Under the pieces are notes generated by a model. That model did no database searches and was not told the origin of the DNA. It was given only the letters and a program-made list of their open reading frames with translations. From Crocinitomicaceae bacterium (GTDB lineage: Bacteria > Bacteroidota > Bacteroidia > Flavobacteriales_D > Crocinitomicaceae): 64,000 nt of DNA. Position 1 is the first letter of the stretch. The number at the start of each line of letters is the position of its first letter. The stretch covers positions 1-64,000 of the forward strand of contig JAURMC010000009.1 of assembly GCA_030830895.1 (NCBI GenBank), in the 5' to 3' direction. The position numbers and the translations under genes were made by a program. This document shows, in pieces, positions 61,368-64,000 of this stretch.

Positions 61368-62603
61368 AAGTAAATAATGCAATTGGTCGAATTTATTAAA
61401 GGTTAACATGGCAGATTTATCATTTACGTCATGATAATTTTTATTTGGACCCATTGTATAAATAAAAATAGCAGGAATTCCCGCTTCTGAAAATGGATAA
61501 TGGTCGGAATTAGCAGCTTGCCCCCTCGCTTTAATTACACTTACCGATTCCGTGAGCTCATTTAAATTAATAAGCCGTTCAAATAGATCTTTTTGAATGG
61601 CTCCATTAACAACAGTAATACCCTCTTCTCCACTACCCATAATGTCTAAGTTTAACACACAAGAAATTAGTTTTAAATCAAGTATTGGTTGATTGACAAA
61701 AAACTGCGAGCCCAAAAGCCCTATTTCTTCACCAGCAAAGGCAATGAATAAAACATTATGTTTTACAAGGGGCTGTTGTTGTATTTCTTCGGCTAAACTA
61801 AGCAACATGGCTACACCACTTGCATTGTCGTTTGCCCCAGGAAAGTAAGTGTTTTTTCCCATTCGGCCCAAGTGGTCATAATGGGCACTAACAATAATAA
61901 AACTGTCACTTGGCTGTATAGCTTTTACGACCCCTAGGATGTTCGAAACCTCATAATTCTCTTTTAACTCAGCGTTTAGTTTGATTTTGAATTTGTGTAG
62001 CTGTATTCGACCAGAGGTATCGAACACTTGAATGTATGGAAACATAAATTGCTCAGAGGATACGCTCCAAGTGAGTTTGCGGTGTGTATATTCAACAACT
62101 GGCACTTGAATTCGAGCTAGTTTTTCTAATTTTGCCCGAACCATTAGAAGGGTGTCTCTCGAGATTTGTTTAGGTTGAATAAATGCAATGCCTTGTTTCG
62201 GGGGAAACGATTTAAATGGTAAGCTTAGAATTTCTTCGGCACTGATTGCGGTCAAGGATAGTTTGCCATGGAATGGGGCACTACTGGGATGGATCAAATA
62301 GTCTATTCCAGGAATTTTTTTAGTACCATTTATTTTAATTTTACATGCTCCAGGGAATCGATTTACATTAATATAAAAGGGTTGGTTTTTCCATCCATTC
62401 ATCGGTACTAAGCCAATACGCTCAAATTCATTTAGTAGATAAAACCCGGCTTTATTACATCCATTATTTACATACCCACGACCATCCATAAGGGGGGAAC
62501 ATAAAAGGTCTGTATGAGTTTTCGCATTAGAAGTTAAATTCCGTTGAGACCAACAAGTAAGCAATATTCCAAAAACGCAAGGAAGTAAGGTAAGTTTAAG
62601 CAT
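61344..62603 (-). CDS. M28-family metallopeptidase
   Basis: The 419-residue protein has a signal peptide (about 1-19), an N-terminal extension with a PA-like region (about 40-215), and an M28 zinc-aminopeptidase domain: 'VSAHYDHLG' (first His ligand), 'PGANDNASGVAMLLSLAEEI' (bridging Asp), 'FIAFAGEEIGLLGS' (catalytic Glu and ligand Glu), 'NLDIMGSG' (Asp) and a late 'SDHYPFSEAGIPAIFIY' (His). It should remove N-terminal residues from peptides in the periplasm or outside. It overlaps the acidic upstream protein gene by 8 bp. Confidence 0.92.
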   Translation of the reverse strand: MLKLTLLPCVFGILLTCWSQRNLTSNAKTHTDLLCSPLMDGRGYVNNGCNKAGFYLLNEFERIGLVPMNGWKNQPFYINVNRFPGACKIKINGTKKIPGIDYLIHPSSAPFHGKLSLTAISAEEILSLPFKSFPPKQGIAFIQPKQISRDTLLMVRAKLEKLARIQVPVVEYTHRKLTWSVSSEQFMFPYIQVFDTSGRIQLHKFKIKLNAELKENYEVSNILGVVKAIQPSDSFIIVSAHYDHLGRMGKNTYFPGANDNASGVAMLLSLAEEIQQQPLVKHNVLFIAFAGEEIGLLGSQFFVNQPILDLKLISCVLNLDIMGSGEEGITVVNGAIQKDLFERLINLNELTESVSVIKARGQAANSDHYPFSEAGIPAIFIYTMGPNKNYHDVNDKSAMLTFNKFDQLHYLLLRFLQSF

Positions 62604-63330
62604 ATTTAGCTACAACTTTTTCAATGAATTTTTTTAATGTGTCTTGGTTTGCCGTAACCCATTCATTGGTAACAGATAAATAATTTAATGTAGGCATTAA
62701 TTCTTGAATGCTTGAATTGGCATCAATTTGTTTTATAGCAGCCCCAAAGGAATCACTTGAGCCCTTGAAGAGATCGTTGATGAATGTTATTTTTTCTTTT
62801 AAAGAGTAGTTTCCATTGAGTTTATCGATCTTTTCATGTTTTCCATAAGACTGGGAGATTATTTCCATTAAATCCATTGTATCCGAGGATCCCATTGGGA
62901 TTTCAGCCTGAAACCCTTGGCCTTCAGAGTCAGATTCCACCGTTACATTTTCGACTATTTCTGATAATGATTCTTGGTGTTCTATTGAGTCATCAATGTC
63001 TTTCATGGTTTCTTGTTCCTGTTCTTTGGATAATGGGAATTCCGTCGTCTCTTCTTTCGGCACGTTTTGAATATTATGATCTTGGTTTACAGCTTCATCA
63101 CTAAACAAATCCGTAGTGGCGGATTCGTTATCTTTAGCAAGGTCAATTTCGGGAAAATCCTCTGTTACCGGTTTAAAGAGCCCAGCTTCGTAGGCCTTGT
63201 AGCGTATAATAAACAGATTTTCGAGCAATTCCTGGGCGGTGGCAATCGCCCGATCTATGGATTTTGCATCACCCGACCCAGAGGTGAATTCTTGGATTTC
63301 CTCAATTAATCTTTTGCCTATGGTTTCCAT
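62596..63330 (-). CDS. Acidic conserved hypothetical protein
   Basis: The 244-residue protein has no signal peptide. Residues about 1-55 are helical, residues about 60-165 are strongly acidic and probably disordered, and residues about 170-244 form a compact helical domain ('LKEKITFINDLFKGSSDSFGAAI', 'EWVTANQDTLKKFIEKVVAKYA') of a kind I have seen repeated in Bacteroidota hypothetical proteins. The function is unknown. It overlaps the M28 gene by 8 bp and is divergent from tdk. A minus-strand TAAATTTG box lies 29 bp upstream. Confidence 0.7.
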   Translation of the reverse strand: METIGKRLIEEIQEFTSGSGDAKSIDRAIATAQELLENLFIIRYKAYEAGLFKPVTEDFPEIDLAKDNESATTDLFSDEAVNQDHNIQNVPKEETTEFPLSKEQEQETMKDIDDSIEHQESLSEIVENVTVESDSEGQGFQAEIPMGSSDTMDLMEIISQSYGKHEKIDKLNGNYSLKEKITFINDLFKGSSDSFGAAIKQIDANSSIQELMPTLNYLSVTNEWVTANQDTLKKFIEKVVAKYA

Positions 63331-63359
63331 ATTATTAACAATTTAAAAAAGTATGTGAA

Positions 63360-63367
63360 CAAATTTA
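63360..63367 (-). promoter_or_regulatory. Putative -7 box for the acidic protein/M28 operon
   Basis: On the minus strand this reads TAAATTTG, a perfect -7 box 29 bp before the ATG at 63330. No -33 TTG was found. Confidence 0.45.
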
Positions 63368-63414
63368 CTTGCTTATCTTATTACTTATCTCCTCGAATTA
63401 AGTTTTAATTCAAT

Positions 63415-63422
63415 TAAATTTG
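63415..63422 (+). promoter_or_regulatory. Putative -7 box for tdk
   Basis: TAAATTTG is a perfect -7 box ending 11 bp before the tdk ATG at 63434. No -33 TTG with usual spacing was seen. Confidence 0.5.
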
Positions 63423-63433
63423 TTAAAAACAAA

Positions 63434-64000
63434 ATGCCTATGTTTCTTGAACAATTTCCAACTGAACATAAAACCAATGGATGGGTCGAAGTGATTTGTG
63501 GTTCTATGTTTTCTGGTAAAACGGAGGAGTTAATTCGTCGTGTAAAAAGAACTCAATTTGCCAATCAGAAAATGATTTTATTTAAACCTGAAATTGATAA
63601 GCGTTATAGCGAGGAGGATGTTGTAAGCCACCAAGGAACAGCTGCGCCAGCAATAATGGTTTCTACTTCTGCTCAAATTTTAGATATTGTTACGGATGAG
63701 CGAATAGTAGCCATAGATGAAGCTCAATTTTTTGATGAGGGTATTGTTGAGGTGTGTTCGATTCTTGCTAATCGTGGAATCCGTGTTATCTGCGCAGGTT
63801 TGGATATGGATTATTTAGGAAATCCATTCGGCCCGATGCCCTCCTTGCTTGCAATCGCAGAATATGTCACAAAAGTTCATGCCATTTGTGTTTCTTGCGG
63901 AAACTTAGCGCAGTTTTCATATCGATTTTCTGAAGAATCGGGTCAAGTATTAGTAGGTGCGGTTGAGCGATACAAGCCGTTGTGCCGTTCCTGTTTTAAT
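63434..64000 (+). CDS. tdk: Thymidine kinase (3' end outside window)
   Basis: The open frame runs from ATG 63434 (second ATG at 63440) to the window end, 189 codons without a stop. It is a type II (cytosolic, zinc-binding) thymidine kinase: Walker A 'GSMFSGKT', 'DEAQFFD', '[10 protein letters not shown]' and the zinc Cys pairs 'CVSCG' and 'CRSC'. It phosphorylates thymidine in the nucleoside salvage pathway. Only the last few residues should be missing. It diverges from the acidic-protein gene. Confidence 0.93.
   Translation, partial: MPMFLEQFPTEHKTNGWVEVICGSMFSGKTEELIRRVKRTQFANQKMILFKPEIDKRYSEEDVVSHQGTAAPAIMVSTSAQILDIVTDERIVAIDEAQFFDEGIVEVCSILANRGIRVICAGLDMDYLGNPFGPMPSLLAIAEYVTKVHAICVSCGNLAQFSYRFSEESGQVLVGAVERYKPLCRSCFN

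Noticed and set aside
1-64000. Search for CRISPR arrays, insertion sequences, phage genes or long direct repeats
   Set aside because: No regularly spaced repeats, transposase motifs or integrase genes were seen by eye; a computed repeat search could still find short ones.

Overview
The window looks like chromosomal DNA from a Bacteroidota member, most probably order Flavobacteriales (a Crocinitomicaceae/Fluviicola-like lineage is my guess; the genus cannot be fixed from this sequence). The evidence is AT-rich DNA, many upstream TAnnTTTG -7 boxes paired with a TTG/TTTG about 18-21 nt upstream, near absence of Shine-Dalgarno sites, four proteins with type IX secretion (T9SS) C-terminal sorting signals, a PorW/SprE-type T9SS lipoprotein, and a complete alternative complex III (act) operon running into cytochrome oxidase genes. 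No phage, insertion sequence, CRISPR array or plasmid functions were seen. Coding density is very high, and no gene-free gap exceeds 300 bases.

Layout. 1-3155 (minus): an overlapping operon of a GEVED/T9SS protein and two Kelch-like secreted proteins, the last cut by the window start. 3276-9719 (plus): AsmA-like protein, RecO, two YceI-like proteins, a fatty-acid desaturase, a YjbR-like protein and an S4 RNA-binding protein. 9754-15282 (plus): FadL-type outer-membrane protein, an SGNH-like lipoprotein lacking the nucleophile Ser, a T9SS-exported esterase, and a T9SS-exported haem/copper-monooxygenase fusion. tRNA-Cys follows. 15643-21527 (plus): ExbB-ExbD-ExbD-TonB, a small membrane protein, a PstS-like lipoprotein and a TPR protein. 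21539-28545 (minus): a DUF2723 membrane protein, polysaccharide deacetylase, orphan histidine kinase and GpmI. tRNA-Gln, ThiL and a SPOR-domain protein follow.

30436-42004 (plus): actABCDEF-coxB-coxA, which together should move electrons from menaquinol through multihaem cytochromes to an aa3-type oxidase. 42030-42611 (minus): DUF3109 protein. 42719-47077 (plus): rimP-nusA-infB, preceded by a promoter and a terminator-like hairpin in the leader. 47132-52591 (plus): TatA, GatA, lytic transglycosylase, two glycosyltransferases and a membrane protein. LeuS (plus) overlaps a convergent MerR/B12 regulator whose residues match the CarH photoreceptor family. YsxC, YebC, PorW/SprE, bactofilin, AtpZ and a small membrane protein follow. 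The end holds an M28 peptidase and an acidic protein (minus), then a thymidine kinase gene cut by the window end.

Most of the window is housekeeping. The most interesting points are the CarH-like regulator with a dyad overlapping the ysxC promoter, the leader hairpin before rimP, the cytochrome-PHM-like T9SS fusion, the Ser-to-Gly SGNH protein, the six-haem ActA, and homopolymer tracts in a secreted Kelch protein, TonB and ThiL.
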